Below, piece by piece: positions 9,129 through 19,410 of a stretch of 64,000 nucleotides of DNA (its first letter is position 1; each line of letters opens with the position of its first letter). The position numbers and the translations under genes are program-made. The notes below the pieces were generated by a model that was not told where the DNA came from, ran no database searches, and worked only from the letters and a program-made list of their open reading frames with translations. Source of the DNA: Mesorhizobium sp. STM 4661 (lineage in GTDB: Bacteria; Pseudomonadota; Alphaproteobacteria; Rhizobiales; Rhizobiaceae). The stretch lies in assembly GCF_000359125.1 (NCBI RefSeq), contig NZ_CAAF010000047.1, positions 1 to 64,000 of the forward strand, read 5' to 3'.

Positions 9129-9641
9129 ATGAAGCAGCATTTCATGATGTTTGCGGCCTACAATCAATGGGCCAATGGCCGCATCTACGATGCCGCCGAC
9201 GACCTAACCGATGAGGAGTTCAATCGCGATGTCGGTGCCTTCTTCGGATCGATGATGCGAACGCTCAACCATCTGCTCACCGCCGACCGCATCTGGATGA
9301 AGCGGTTCACGGGCGAGGGCGACGCGCCGACCAGTCTCGACGCCATCCTGCACCGAGCCTTGCCTGTACTGCACATGGCACGCGAGACCGAAGACAAGAG
9401 GATCATCGACTGGGTCGGGGCCTTGAGCGAGAAGGCGCTTGCCGGCCGCTTCACCTACATGACCGTCTCCGACATGCGCACTGTCTCGCAGCGGCTGGCG
9501 CCGGCGCTGGCTCATGTCTTCAACCACCAGACCCATCACCGCGGCCAGGCGCATGCGATCCTGACCATTCTGGGCCGCCCAAGCCTGGGATTGGACTTGA
9601 CGTTGTTCCAGCGCAGCGAGGAGGGCAGGGCCTTCGCCTAA
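9129..9641 (+). CDS. DinB-family metal-dependent protein
   Basis: 170 aa, four-helix-bundle DinB/YfiT-like. The three metal-binding histidines are recognisable in NHLLTADRIW (about residue 43) and in FNHQTHHRGQAH near residue 140. FMMFAAYNQWANGRIYDA is the typical N-terminal helix. Family members bind metal and often act as thiol-dependent transferases; the actual reaction is unknown. The ATG at 9129 follows GAGAAAG. It starts 57 nt from the divergent GST gene. Confidence 0.85.
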   Translation: MKQHFMMFAAYNQWANGRIYDAADDLTDEEFNRDVGAFFGSMMRTLNHLLTADRIWMKRFTGEGDAPTSLDAILHRALPVLHMARETEDKRIIDWVGALSEKALAGRFTYMTVSDMRTVSQRLAPALAHVFNHQTHHRGQAHAILTILGRPSLGLDLTLFQRSEEGRAFA

Positions 9642-9780
9642 ATTCTGCGCCGGAACGCAACCGGTGCCCAACCGACGAGTGATGGAGTGGTCTGCGACAT
9701 TGCAAAAAGCGCCAAAACGCCTTATTGAGCGCGCGGCCTTGAGGGTGGCCGCTCTGCAGCAACAGCGAAAGTTGGCACGC

Positions 9781-9951
9781 ATGACCAATGAACCCTTGCG
9801 CCTCGTGGCATTCCTTGCCGTGGTTTTGGCGCTTCTCAATTCCGGATACTATTTCCACCAGGGCGACGTGGTTGCGACACTCTATTTCATGGTCGGCGCC
9901 ATTCTCGTGACCGCGGTGACCCGGCTGAGCGTCAGGAAGCGCCTGATCTAG
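9781..9951 (+). CDS. Small two-helix membrane protein
   Basis: 56 aa, not recognised. Two hydrophobic segments (LRLVAFLAVVLALLNSGYY and VATLYFMVGAILVTAV) are joined by a short loop and end in a basic tail (RLSVRKRLI), suggesting a double-spanning inner membrane protein with the C-terminus in the cytoplasm. The same frame can start at 9664, but that extension looks non-coding. The ribosome site is weak. Confidence 0.5.
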   Translation: MTNEPLRLVAFLAVVLALLNSGYYFHQGDVVATLYFMVGAILVTAVTRLSVRKRLI

Positions 9952-10076
9952 CGCCTGGCACCGGCACCCAACGGGCACGCGTCGTCCGGGCCAATCATGA
10001 TCGAATTGAAGGCAAAGTCTTAGGACTTCGTTTGCGCTCCCGCTCCACAATGGCCGGGTGAAGCCGGAGCAACGGC

Positions 10077-10865
10077 ATGCGGATCGATTTGTCTCCCACG
10101 AGCTGGGGCAGGGTGGTGGCGGTCACCGTTGCCGGCACGGCTGTCTGCATCGCCGCCGCCTTCTTCGTCGACTCCTTCAATTTCCCCTATCTGTCGCCCG
10201 AAGCGCTGTGGCGCGCGCAATTGACCGATCTCTTGCTGCCGCTGGTGCTGGCCGGCTCGTTTTTCTCCTTCCTGATGTTCAAGATGCGCCAGCTGGCGAT
10301 CGCCAAAAAGGAACTGACCATTGTCGCGGCGACCGACAGCCTGACGGCGGTGTTCAATCGCGGCGCGTTTTCAATGCTTGTCGAAGCTTATCTCGAACAG
10401 GCCCGTACCCATTCCGTCATCGACGCCGGCGCCTTGCTGATCGTCGACGCCGACCATTTCAAGACCATCAACGATCGCCTCGGTCATGACTGTGGGGATC
10501 AGGCGCTGAAGCTGATCGCCAGGACGATCCAGGGGCAGCTTCGCGGCGCCGACATCGTCGGCCGCATCGGCGGCGAGGAATTCGCGGTCTTCCTTCCCGG
10601 AGCCGACCCGTCGCAATCCCGGCTGGTCGCGGAGGGCATACGGCGCCGAATCCGGGAAGCGGAGTTTTCCCCGGACGGGCAGCCTTGCCCGCTCTCGGTG
10701 AGCATCGGCGGCGTCGCCTTCAGCGGACCGACCACTTATGCCAAAATGTTCGTGGTGGCGGACAAGCATCTCTACAAGGCCAAATCGAACGGCCGCGACC
10801 AGGTCAGCTTTGAAGCGGCAGGGTCGAGCGGTTTGCCTGGCAGCGACCTGATGACGGTTCATTGA
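10077..10865 (+). CDS. Membrane diguanylate cyclase (GGDEF)
   Basis: 262 aa. Two transmembrane segments (about 13-33 and 47-67) lead by a short helix into a GGDEF domain. The active site is GRIGGEEFAVFLP. The product-inhibition I-site RGAD lies exactly five residues upstream. Nucleotide- and metal-binding residues are in DADHFKTINDRLGHDCGD. The domain looks fully active, making c-di-GMP from two GTP. There is no sensory domain beyond the membrane segments and no EAL domain. It appears monocistronic. Confidence 0.93.
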   Translation: MRIDLSPTSWGRVVAVTVAGTAVCIAAAFFVDSFNFPYLSPEALWRAQLTDLLLPLVLAGSFFSFLMFKMRQLAIAKKELTIVAATDSLTAVFNRGAFSMLVEAYLEQARTHSVIDAGALLIVDADHFKTINDRLGHDCGDQALKLIARTIQGQLRGADIVGRIGGEEFAVFLPGADPSQSRLVAEGIRRRIREAEFSPDGQPCPLSVSIGGVAFSGPTTYAKMFVVADKHLYKAKSNGRDQVSFEAAGSSGLPGSDLMTVH

Positions 10866-11026
10866 GGTATTCCTGACATTCTGGCGTAGCGGCGAGTCCG
10901 GCCACAAGCCCGTTGGGATCGGCTGGTCCGCACGCCGCACCGCATCAACTATCCATTCATCCTAGGTCGTTAATCTGGGGCAGGCCGATCGAACGCATCG
11001 GCAGGCATCAGACAAAGCGAGCAACG

Positions 11027-11845
11027 GTGTCCGATCTGATCGATCTCAAGGCGATACTCATCGTCGCCCTCATTTTCATTCCGTTGGAGAGGCTCTTGCC
11101 CCTCCACGAAGAGCAACCGCTGACGCGGCGGCACTGGCTGAACGACGTTGTCTATCTCCTGGTGAACGGGATCGTGATCAAGATCGGCCTGCTCGTGGTG
11201 GTCGGCGCTGCCATGCTGGTGCTGCACCGTTTTATTCCCACGGAGCTTACGCAGGCGGTGCAGTCGCAGCCGATCTGGCTACAGGCGATCGAGGTGGTGA
11301 TCCTGGCCGACACCGGTTTCTACCTGGCGCATCGCGCCTTTCACGCCGTGCCGTTCCTTTGGCGGTTCCATTCCATCCATCACAGTATCGAGGAGATGGA
11401 TTGGCTGGCTGCCCACCGCGTTCATCCGGTCGACCAGATCCTGACCAAGTCAGCCTCGTTCCTGCCGGTCTTCGCGCTCGGCTTCTCCAGCCCGGCGATC
11501 CTGATCTTCACGCTGCTTTACCAGTGGCAGTCGCTGTTCATCCATTCGAACACGCGCATCAGATTCGGTCCGCTGAAATGGCTGGTGGCCTCACCGCAGT
11601 TCCACCACTGGCATCATGCCAACCAGCGCGAAGCCTATGACAAGAACTTCGCCGGCCAGTTGCCCTTGCTCGACATGCTGGGCGGCACCTTGTTCATGCC
11701 CGACCGGATGCCGGAGAAGTACGGAACGGACGATCCGGTGCCGCCGCTCTATCACCAGCAGCTTGCCTATCCGTTCGTCGGCAATGCCGAGCCGCTGGCG
11801 CCGTCGGCCGAGCCCTTGCCGGTCTCTGCCGGCAAGGCGAAGTGA
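11027..11845 (+). CDS. Fatty acid hydroxylase / sterol desaturase family protein
   Basis: 272 aa integral membrane di-iron enzyme. The histidine clusters are in place: HRAFH, HSIHHS and HHWHH, with a further His in AAHRVHPVDQ. Hydrophobic segments lie at about 8-24, 42-68 and 140-165. Family members hydroxylate or desaturate lipids; the substrate is unclear. The start is uncertain: the GTG at 11027 (VSDLIDL) is preferred, and an upstream ATG at 10913 would add a 38-residue tail without similarity. Confidence 0.82.
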   Translation: MSDLIDLKAILIVALIFIPLERLLPLHEEQPLTRRHWLNDVVYLLVNGIVIKIGLLVVVGAAMLVLHRFIPTELTQAVQSQPIWLQAIEVVILADTGFYLAHRAFHAVPFLWRFHSIHHSIEEMDWLAAHRVHPVDQILTKSASFLPVFALGFSSPAILIFTLLYQWQSLFIHSNTRIRFGPLKWLVASPQFHHWHHANQREAYDKNFAGQLPLLDMLGGTLFMPDRMPEKYGTDDPVPPLYHQQLAYPFVGNAEPLAPSAEPLPVSAGKAK

Positions 11846-11864
11846 TCATCGGATTTGCCTGATA

Positions 11865-12167
11865 TCAGGCGGCGTAGCCGCCAAAGCCGCGCGCGACCGG
11901 CTTGACCGAGACGGCGGGCTGGGCGGGCGGCCACAGGATGCCGGCCGTCACCGCAAAGGTGATCAGCGCATCGCGTGCCGCCTCGATCGAGATCTCGCCG
12001 GCACGTGCCGCTTCGCAGGCCTTCGCCGCCGCGCCATAGCTCAGCCGGCGCCGCGACGGCGGGAATTCGGTCAGGAATTCGTGCATGTCGAACAGCGAAA
12101 CGATCATGCGCTTGTGGCCCGCGCCAACGGTTAGGGCGACGGGTGTGAAGAACGTCCTGTCTTGCAT
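11865..12167 (-). CDS. DUF982 domain protein
   Basis: 100 aa. It matches the small rhizobial DUF982 pattern: FTPVALTVGAGHKRMIVSLFDMHEFLTEFPP, then YGAAAKACEAARAGEISIEAARDALITFAVTAGIL. These are soluble, multi-copy proteins of unknown function found mainly in Rhizobiales. It converges with the fatty-acid hydroxylase gene, the stops being 20 nt apart. Confidence 0.8.
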   Translation of the reverse strand: MQDRTFFTPVALTVGAGHKRMIVSLFDMHEFLTEFPPSRRRLSYGAAAKACEAARAGEISIEAARDALITFAVTAGILWPPAQPAVSVKPVARGFGGYAA

Positions 12168-12288
12168 TCTGGCCTCTCGAATTGGGCAGAGATGACGGCG
12201 GGCGCCGGTCTGCGACGCCCAGAAACGCGGATCGCGGTCGGAGGTTCCATCTGCCGGCGGGGATTTTCCCGTGCCGGGCCAGTGGGGA

Positions 12289-12391
12289 TGGGGAGTAGGG
12301 CAGTAAGAGAGTGGGTGGATACGCGCTGGTGAGCGTCGCCAAGGCCGCCAACCAACAACTATGCCCTACTGCCCTACTGCCTTACTCCCCT
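12289..12391. repeat. Inverted octamer-repeat element, long copy
   Basis: The left arm (12289-12311) is GGGGAGTAGGGCAGTAAGAG. The right arm (about 12361-12391) is a run of GCCCTACT-type octamers ending CTTACTCCCC. About 50 nt lie between. It is the same family as 8319-8378 and ends just before the stop of the flavodoxin gene. Confidence 0.7.
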
Positions 12392-12394
12392 AAT

Positions 12395-13015
12395 TTAGAC
12401 CCGCATGGCTTCGAGCCATGCCCGCACCTTGGCCTGCGCTTCGTCCGCTTCCTCGCCGAGCACGGCGAGGCCCTCCAGCACGGTGGCTTCGGGGCATAGT
12501 TCCCCGATATCCCGCCGCGATCGGCCGAGCCCGCTAACGATGTAGGTGACGAAGGGCGCGACGGTCTTGCCCGACAGGTCGTGGCTGGAGAGGAAGCTGC
12601 GCACCGGCGGCGTCAGCCTGACGTTCCACAGCGGCGATCCGATGAAGATGACGTCATAATCGCCGATACTGGGGATTTTTGTCCGCAATGGCGGCATGTA
12701 GCCGGAGCGCTGCTCCTCGGCATTTTGCGCGACCACCGCGTCATAGTCGTCCGGATAGGCCTCGACTGTCCTTATCTCCACCAGGTCGCCGCCGATCAGC
12801 CCCTGGATCTGGCTGGCGACGGTCCTTGTGTGGCCGGTGCGCGAATAATAGAGGATCAGCACCTTTCGCCCCGCAAATTGCGGGAATGCCGGCTGGGCGA
12901 GAACTTTTGTCGTCATGGGAAAAAGGCCGCCTATCGCAAGCCCGGAAATCGCCTTCCAGGCAGAGCCAAGGAATTGCCGTCGGCCGCCGGGCACGGCCTT
13001 CGCAGCGCGCTTCAC
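12395..13015 (-). CDS. Exported flavodoxin-like protein
   Basis: 206 aa. A twin-arginine signal (GGRRQFLGSAWKAISGLAIGGL) precedes a flavodoxin fold: the FMN phosphate loop is YYSRTGHTRTVA, then GYMPPLRTKIPSIGDYDVIFIGSPLWN and FVTYIVSGLGRS. Known relatives are long-chain flavodoxin or NAD(P)H-quinone-reductase-like proteins. Tat export fits folding with FMN in the cytoplasm. It sits in a run of redox genes. The start at 13015 overlaps the stop of the truncated NmrA-like fragment. Confidence 0.82.
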   Translation of the reverse strand: MKRAAKAVPGGRRQFLGSAWKAISGLAIGGLFPMTTKVLAQPAFPQFAGRKVLILYYSRTGHTRTVASQIQGLIGGDLVEIRTVEAYPDDYDAVVAQNAEEQRSGYMPPLRTKIPSIGDYDVIFIGSPLWNVRLTPPVRSFLSSHDLSGKTVAPFVTYIVSGLGRSRRDIGELCPEATVLEGLAVLGEEADEAQAKVRAWLEAMRV

Positions 13016-13260
13016 GATCGGCTGACCCCAAGGCTGCGGCGGGAATACAGTCCCGGCGATTTCGCCAGCTTGACGATCAGGTCGGACAGGCTGTTCAGCG
13101 AGACATCATGGCCCCTGAAAGCCTCGCCTTTCTGCGTGATCTGGTAGTCGACCGCTTCGTCGCGCGTGAACCAGCCCGGCCGCAGAATGGTGAAGTCGAG
13201 ATCGGACTGCTCGATCAGTGCCGCCGAGTCCCGATAGGGGTCGAGAATGCCGCGGTGCCG
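13012..13260 (-). pseudogene. C-terminal remnant of an NAD(P)H-binding (NmrA/SDR-like) protein
   Basis: About 80 codons remain: ILDPYRDSAALIEQSDLDFTILRPGWF, then VDYQITQKGEAFRGHDVSL and LIVKLAKSPGLY. This is the C-terminal third of atypical SDRs of the NAD(P)H-binding group. The Rossmann nucleotide-binding half is missing. Its left end overlaps the flavodoxin start. Its right end fuses directly to the start of an alcohol dehydrogenase gene in another frame, so a deletion removed the sequence between. Confidence 0.75.
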
Positions 13261-13370
13261 CAATAGAGGATTTCCATCACGACGTCGTTGGCGCGTGGCG
13301 CGCGCCGCTCGAACGAGAATGGCTGGAGGGGGGTGTCGGCATCGGTTGCCGCATAGCCAAAGGTTTTCAT
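13261..13370 (-). pseudogene. N-terminal remnant of a zinc alcohol dehydrogenase
   Basis: About 36 codons from an ATG at 13370: MKTFGYAATDADTPLQPF, then RRAPRANDVVMEILYCG. This is the start of YahK/AdhC-type NADP alcohol dehydrogenases, which continue with VCHSDLH. Here the frame breaks exactly after YCG and runs into the NmrA-like fragment, so no zinc ligand or cofactor domain remains. Confidence 0.78.
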
Positions 13371-13407
13371 GGTCTTGAAGTCCCTGATCGAGGTTTGAAA
13401 ATAGCGC

Positions 13408-14415
<1,008 letters not shown>

Positions 14416-14487
14416 TCAAGTGTTGTTGTCGGAGGGTCGCGCCGCGTTTGCGCCGCTTGTCTACATGCCAGGCCAGGCGCTCGACGA

Positions 14488-14698
14488 TCAGGCCGGCTTG
14501 CGCGTCCTCACGGGTGCTGCGGCCAGTGCCAGGATCAGAATCAGTGCAAGCGCCAGCATCAGCGTGCCGCCTGTCAGCGCGGTCGCCACGCCATGCGCCA
14601 GTGCCTCGGGGGTGTTCGCCACGCCCGAAGTCGCGGAAGCGAATACGGCCACCAATATGCCGAGCCCGAGAGAGCCGCCCAGTTGATGGGCGACACAA
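14488..14698 (-). pseudogene. C-terminal remnant of a DHA2-type MFS transporter
   Basis: On the - strand, in a frame with no start codon, about 70 codons read as the end of an EmrB-like drug/proton antiporter: VAHQLGGSLGLGILVAVFAS, then ANTPEALAHGVATALTGG and a final hydrophobic helix ending VRTRKPA. The first 11-13 transmembrane segments are gone. The upstream end joins a cytochrome P460-like start. Confidence 0.72.
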
Positions 14699-14864
14699 GG
14701 CCCGAAGCAGCATTGCCGCGTGTGACGGTCGTGTAGTGCACGAGCTGGTCAAGGTTTTCGGGAAACGTCGTTCGTGTGGGCTCGGCGCTCATCTGCCAGC
14801 CGACCAGGCCAACGGCGCCCAGGATAAAAGCGATCAAAGGAATGCGGCTCAACATAGTCTTCAT
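14699..14864 (-). pseudogene. N-terminal remnant of a cytochrome P460-like protein
   Basis: From the ATG at 14864 there is a signal peptide (IPLIAFILGAVGLVGW), then FPENLDQLVHYTTVTRGN, the opening of cytochrome P460 family proteins. The frame then enters the transporter remnant. The CxxCH haem motif that should lie near the C-terminus is absent. Confidence 0.6.
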
Positions 14865-14922
14865 GAATAACCTTGCGTGGGTCACAGATTGAGCAGGAGC
14901 GGAACGGCGGCTTCCGCGTGAA

Positions 14923-16110
14923 TTAGTCCGAGTATTGTTCGGGGGTTACCTGTTCCATCCAGTCCACAGCCTTGCCGTTAAGCGCTTCCGCGATCGCGAC
15001 ATGCGTCATGCCGGCGGTGGCGGTAGCGCCGTGCCAATGCTTGACTTCAGGCGGAATCCACACCACGTCGCCGGGTCTGATTTCCTGGATAGGGCCACCC
15101 CAATGCTGCACCTGGCCGACCCCTGCCGTGACGATCAGCGTCTGGCCGAGCGGATGCGTGTGCCAGGCCGTGCGCGCGCCCGGCTCGAAGCTCACCGTAC
15201 CCCCACCGACTCGCGCCGGCCCCTCGGCTTGAAACCGTGACTCGACCCGCACGGAGCCGGTGAAGTTTTCGGGCGATCCGGTGGTCGCGGCCTTTGGGTC
15301 GTATTTCCGCACGGAGACCGCGCCGGCTTGGGATTGCCCGGCCGCGGCGGCTTCGCGAGCCTCGAAGACCGCGCGCAGGACCGGCACTGCCGACATCGAA
15401 TTAGGCCAGCCGGCATAATAGGCCAGATGCGTCGCGACCTCGGCAAGCTCGGTTCGTGTCAGGCCATTGTCCATCCCGCGGCTTAGATGGAAAGGCAGTT
15501 GCTCGGCCTTGCCCGTCGCGATCAGCCCGGCGATGGTCGCAAGGCTGCGATCGCGCGCGGAGAGTTGCGGCCGCCGCCAGAGATCGCCGAAGAGCACCCG
15601 GTTGGTATATTCCGCGAGCGCCGGAACGACAGGGCCGGTCGACGCATTTACGCTCGCCGCCCTTGCCGCCTCGGCCGCTGCATCGAGTTCCAGTGGCTGC
15701 CCCGCATCGGCCGCAACCGGTTCGATGCCGCGCTGGTCGAAGACCTCCTTTGTCGCATTGACGGCGGAAATGGCGTTCGGCCAACCGGAGTAGAACGCAA
15801 GATGAGTGATGATCTCGCCGATCTCGCTTGGCGTCACGCCATTGTCGAGCGCACGCCCGACATGCCCGCCCACTTGCGCTATGCGCCCCGACGCAATCAG
15901 GGCCGAGACGGTGACAATGCTGCGATCACGAGGCTTGAGCTCGTCGCGCAGCCAGACGTCACCGAACAGCAGGTCGTCCGTATAATCTCCCAGGCCCGGC
16001 GCCACGACATAGACCGCCGGCGGCGCGACCCGGCCCGCGGGGCGCTCCTGTGCCTCGCCGGTCGAAGCGGCAAGAGACGAGATCACGAGAGAAGCCGCGA
16101 GTTTCTTCAT
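14923..16110 (-). CDS. Exported protein with two carboxymuconolactone-decarboxylase domains and a cupin
   Basis: 395 aa. The signal peptide (about 1-22, ending TGEA) indicates a periplasmic protein. Two CMD/AhpD-like repeats follow: [18 protein letters not shown] with [14 protein letters not shown], and [18 protein letters not shown] with [14 protein letters not shown]. Neither repeat has the CxxC of AhpD peroxidases, so a decarboxylase-like or binding role is more likely. A C-terminal cupin (about 300-385; [33 protein letters not shown]) supplies metal-binding His residues. The ATG at 16110 has GGAG 9 nt upstream; an ATG at 16125 is possible. It is next to the Pao-type genes. Confidence 0.85.
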   Translation of the reverse strand: MKKLAASLVISSLAASTGEAQERPAGRVAPPAVYVVAPGLGDYTDDLLFGDVWLRDELKPRDRSIVTVSALIASGRIAQVGGHVGRALDNGVTPSEIGEIITHLAFYSGWPNAISAVNATKEVFDQRGIEPVAADAGQPLELDAAAEAARAASVNASTGPVVPALAEYTNRVLFGDLWRRPQLSARDRSLATIAGLIATGKAEQLPFHLSRGMDNGLTRTELAEVATHLAYYAGWPNSMSAVPVLRAVFEAREAAAAGQSQAGAVSVRKYDPKAATTGSPENFTGSVRVESRFQAEGPARVGGGTVSFEPGARTAWHTHPLGQTLIVTAGVGQVQHWGGPIQEIRPGDVVWIPPEVKHWHGATATAGMTHVAIAEALNGKAVDWMEQVTPEQYSD

Positions 16111-16253
16111 GAGGAAATTCTCCATTCCTGATCCAGATTTGTCATTCGAAGGTCGGTGCCGGCAGCACGCATCGAAAACGCCGCCGCAGCCATTGGCGTG
16201 CAAGCAAGGGATTGCGTCGCGTCAAGGCATGCCATGCGAAACGACAGTGGCGC

Positions 16254-18455
16254 TCATGCCTCGGGCAAACCTGCGAGGAGCTTGTCGAGCGTGATCGGAT
16301 AGTCGCGCACGCGTATGCCCGTCGCGTTGTAGATGGCGTTGGCGACGGCCGCGCCGACACCGCACAGGCCGAGCTCGCCGACGCCCTTGGCTTTCATCGG
16401 CGACGAGATCGGATCGGTCTCGTCGAGGAAGATCACCTCCTGGTGCGGGATGTCGGCATGGACCGGCACCTCATAGCCGGCGAGATCATGGTTGACGAAG
16501 AAGCCGCGACGCTTGTCGACCGCAAGCTGCTCCATCAGCGCCGCGCCGACGCCCATGGTCATGGCGCCGATGACCTGGCTGCGCGCCGATTTGGGGTTGA
16601 GGATACGGCCGGCAGCGCACACAGCCAGCATGCGGCGGATATGGGTCTCGCCCGTCGCGACGTCGACGCCGACTTCGACGAAATGCGCGACGAAGGTCGA
16701 TTGCTGGTATTGCTTGCCAAGGTCGCCATATTCTATCGCGTCCTCTGCGACGAGGCCGGACTCGCCTGCAGCCTCGGCCAGCGACACGGTACGGTTGCCC
16801 GAGCGGACTTGCCCGTCCCCGAACACTGCGTCGGCGGAGTTGAATCCAAGCTTTTGCGCTACCGCCTCGCGTAGCTTGACGCACGCGGCATAAACACCGG
16901 CTGTGGAGTTGTTGGCGCCCCATTGCCCACCCGAACCGGCCGAGACCGGGAAACTCGAGTCGCCAAGCCGCACCACCACCTTGTCGAGCGGCACGCCCAT
17001 CATCTCGGCGGCAGTCTGGGCGATGATCGTATAGCTGCCGGTGCCGATATCGGTCATGTCGGTTTCGACCGTGACGACGCCACGATGATCGAGACGGACG
17101 CGGGCGGCAGACGTCGTCAAGAGGTTGTTGCGTAACCCGGCGGCGACACCCATGCCGGTCAACCAGCGTCCGTCGCGGAGCCGACCGGGCTGTGCATTGC
17201 GCTTGTTCCAGCCGAAGCGCTCGGCGCCGGTGCGCAGGCATTCGATCAACTGACGCTGCGAGAAGGGGCGGCCAGGATTCTCGGGATCCACCTGAGTGTC
17301 GTTGCGGACGCGGAATTCGATCGGATCGAGCCCGAGCTTCTCGGCCATCTCGTCCATGGCGATCTCCAGCGCCATCAAGCCCGGCGCCTCGCCCGGTGCG
17401 CGCATGGCGTTGCCTTCAGGCAGGTCGAGGATTGCGAGCCGCGTCGCCGTCATCCGGTTCGCACCGGCATAGAGCAGGCGGGTCTGTTGGACCGCGTTCT
17501 CAGGTCCGCCGCCGGGCAGGTCGCCGGACCAGCTCTCATGGCCGATCGCGGTGATCTTGCCGTCGCGCGTCGCACCGATGCGGATGCGCTGGATCGTTGC
17601 AGGCCGGTGCGTGGTGTTGTTGGCCATAAGGGGCCTCGGCAGCGCCACCTTCACCGGCCGTCGGGCGGCGCGCGCGCCGAGTGCGGCGAGCAGGGCATCG
17701 GCGCGCAGGAACAGTTTGCCGCCGAAGCCGCCGCCGATGAAGGGTGATATCAGGCGAACCTTCTCCCTGGCGATGCCGAGGGTTTGGGCCAGGTCACCCA
17801 CGGTCCAGTTGATCATCTGATTCGAGGTCCAGACGGTGAGACTGTCTCCCTCCCAAGCGGCTATGGAGGCATGCGGCTCCATCATTGCATGGGAATGATC
17901 GGGCGTGGTGTAGGCTGCATCAAGCTGAATTGGCGCTGTGGGGAATGCACCGGCGAAGTCGCCGACGCCGGGATCAGCCGGGGCACCGAGGCCAGCGGCG
18001 GGCGTCCACGAGTCCTTCGCCGCCGCCAGATCGAACATACCATCCGTGCGCACATAGTCGACGCGGACCAGTTGCGCGGCGGCGCGCGCCTGCTCGAACG
18101 TCTCGGCGACCACGAGGGCGATCGCCTGGTGGTAATGTTCGATATCGGGACCGCCAAGCAGCCTGGCCGTGTTGAACCTGCCCCGGCCGAGCCTGCCGGC
18201 ATTGTCCGCCGTAACAATGGCGAGAAAGCCTGGAGCACGCTGGGCCGTAGAGAGATCGATCGAGGCGATCCGCCCTTTTGCGATAGCCGAGCCGACCACA
18301 TAGCCATAGGCTTGGTTGGGCACGACGTCGTGACGCTCATAGGCGTAGGGCGCGGTGCCCGTGGTCTTGAGCGGGCCGTCGATCCGGTCGACGGGCTTGC
18401 CGACGATCTTGAGCTGATCGATCGGGTTGGTTGTGGCGGGTGTGTCGAATCTCAT
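16254..18455 (-). CDS. paoC: Molybdenum-binding subunit of a periplasmic aldehyde oxidoreductase
   Basis: 733 aa, xanthine-oxidase-family large subunit holding the molybdopterin cofactor. Motifs are KPVDRIDGPLKTTGTAPYAYE at the start, the cofactor loop SPFIGGGFGGKLF, and near the C-terminus MKAKGVGELGLCGVG with the catalytic Glu. Length and layout match E. coli PaoC rather than XdhB. The start at 18455 lies four bases past the FAD-subunit stop; the longer frame upstream runs through that gene. No PaoD/XdhC-type maturation factor is nearby. Confidence 0.92.
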   Translation of the reverse strand: MRFDTPATTNPIDQLKIVGKPVDRIDGPLKTTGTAPYAYERHDVVPNQAYGYVVGSAIAKGRIASIDLSTAQRAPGFLAIVTADNAGRLGRGRFNTARLLGGPDIEHYHQAIALVVAETFEQARAAAQLVRVDYVRTDGMFDLAAAKDSWTPAAGLGAPADPGVGDFAGAFPTAPIQLDAAYTTPDHSHAMMEPHASIAAWEGDSLTVWTSNQMINWTVGDLAQTLGIAREKVRLISPFIGGGFGGKLFLRADALLAALGARAARRPVKVALPRPLMANNTTHRPATIQRIRIGATRDGKITAIGHESWSGDLPGGGPENAVQQTRLLYAGANRMTATRLAILDLPEGNAMRAPGEAPGLMALEIAMDEMAEKLGLDPIEFRVRNDTQVDPENPGRPFSQRQLIECLRTGAERFGWNKRNAQPGRLRDGRWLTGMGVAAGLRNNLLTTSAARVRLDHRGVVTVETDMTDIGTGSYTIIAQTAAEMMGVPLDKVVVRLGDSSFPVSAGSGGQWGANNSTAGVYAACVKLREAVAQKLGFNSADAVFGDGQVRSGNRTVSLAEAAGESGLVAEDAIEYGDLGKQYQQSTFVAHFVEVGVDVATGETHIRRMLAVCAAGRILNPKSARSQVIGAMTMGVGAALMEQLAVDKRRGFFVNHDLAGYEVPVHADIPHQEVIFLDETDPISSPMKAKGVGELGLCGVGAAVANAIYNATGIRVRDYPITLDKLLAGLPEA

Positions 18456-18459
18456 CGCT

Positions 18460-19410
18460 TCAGCCTTTCGCTTCAGCCAGCACCGCGCCGAGCGTGCGCT
18501 CGACCAGCGGGAGCTTGAATGCGTTCTCATCTGTTGGCCTGGCGCCGGCCAGCAGCCGCTCCGCAACCGCCTTGGCGCCGCGCGGCATCTCCGCGTCCGC
18601 CGCCTCGACGCGCCAGGGTCTGTGCGCCACGCCGCCGAGCGCCACGCGCCCGGTGCCATCGCGCTGCACGATCGCGCCGACCGAGACCAGGGCGAAGGCA
18701 TAGGAGGCCCGGTCGCGGACCTTGCGGTAGATATGCTTGCCGCCGACCGGCTTGGGCAGCGTGACCGCGGTGATCAGTTCGCCGGGTACGAGCGTCGTCT
18801 CGATATGTGGCGTATCGCCGGGAAGGCGGTGGAACTCGGCGATTGGAATGCCGCGCACCGTGCCGTCGGACCGCACCGTTTCCACGGTCGCGTCGAGCGC
18901 CCGCATCGCCACTGCCATGTCGCTCGGGTGCGTTGCGATGCAGGCATCGCTGGTGCCGATCACCGCCAGTGGACGGGTGAAGCCGCCGATCGCGGCGCAG
19001 CCGCTGCCGGGCTGGCGTTTGTTGCAAGGCTGGTTGGTATCGTAGAAGTAGGGGCAGCGCGTGCGCTGCAGCAGGTTGCCTGCCGTCGTTGCCTTGTTGC
19101 GCAGTTGGCCTGAAGCGCCGGCGAGCAGTGCGCGAGAGAGCAGGCCATAGTCGCGTCGCACGCGCTCGTCCGCGGCGAGATCGGTGTTGCGCACCAAGGC
19201 GCCGATGCGCAGCCCGCCCTCCGTTGTCGTTTCGATCTTGTCGAGCGCGAGGCCGTTCACGTCGATCAGATGCGTCGGCGTCTCGATCTCGAGCTTCATC
19301 AGGTCGAGCAGGTTGGTGCCGCCGGCGATGAACCTGGCGCCTTCGGTGCGCATTGCGGCAGCGGCAGCCTCAGCAGGCGAACTGGCGCGTTCGTAGGTGA
19401 AGGATCTCAT
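18460..19410 (-). CDS. paoB: FAD-binding (and probable 4Fe-4S) subunit of the aldehyde oxidoreductase
   Basis: 316 aa, CO-dehydrogenase flavoprotein fold. FAD-binding segments are [15 protein letters not shown] and [15 protein letters not shown]. Cysteines in [20 protein letters not shown] match the extra 4Fe-4S site known in E. coli PaoB and absent from ordinary xanthine dehydrogenase FAD subunits. The start at 19410 overlaps the paoA stop (ATGA). Confidence 0.92.
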   Translation of the reverse strand: MRSFTYERASSPAEAAAAAMRTEGARFIAGGTNLLDLMKLEIETPTHLIDVNGLALDKIETTTEGGLRIGALVRNTDLAADERVRRDYGLLSRALLAGASGQLRNKATTAGNLLQRTRCPYFYDTNQPCNKRQPGSGCAAIGGFTRPLAVIGTSDACIATHPSDMAVAMRALDATVETVRSDGTVRGIPIAEFHRLPGDTPHIETTLVPGELITAVTLPKPVGGKHIYRKVRDRASYAFALVSVGAIVQRDGTGRVALGGVAHRPWRVEAADAEMPRGAKAVAERLLAGARPTDENAFKLPLVERTLGAVLAEAKG

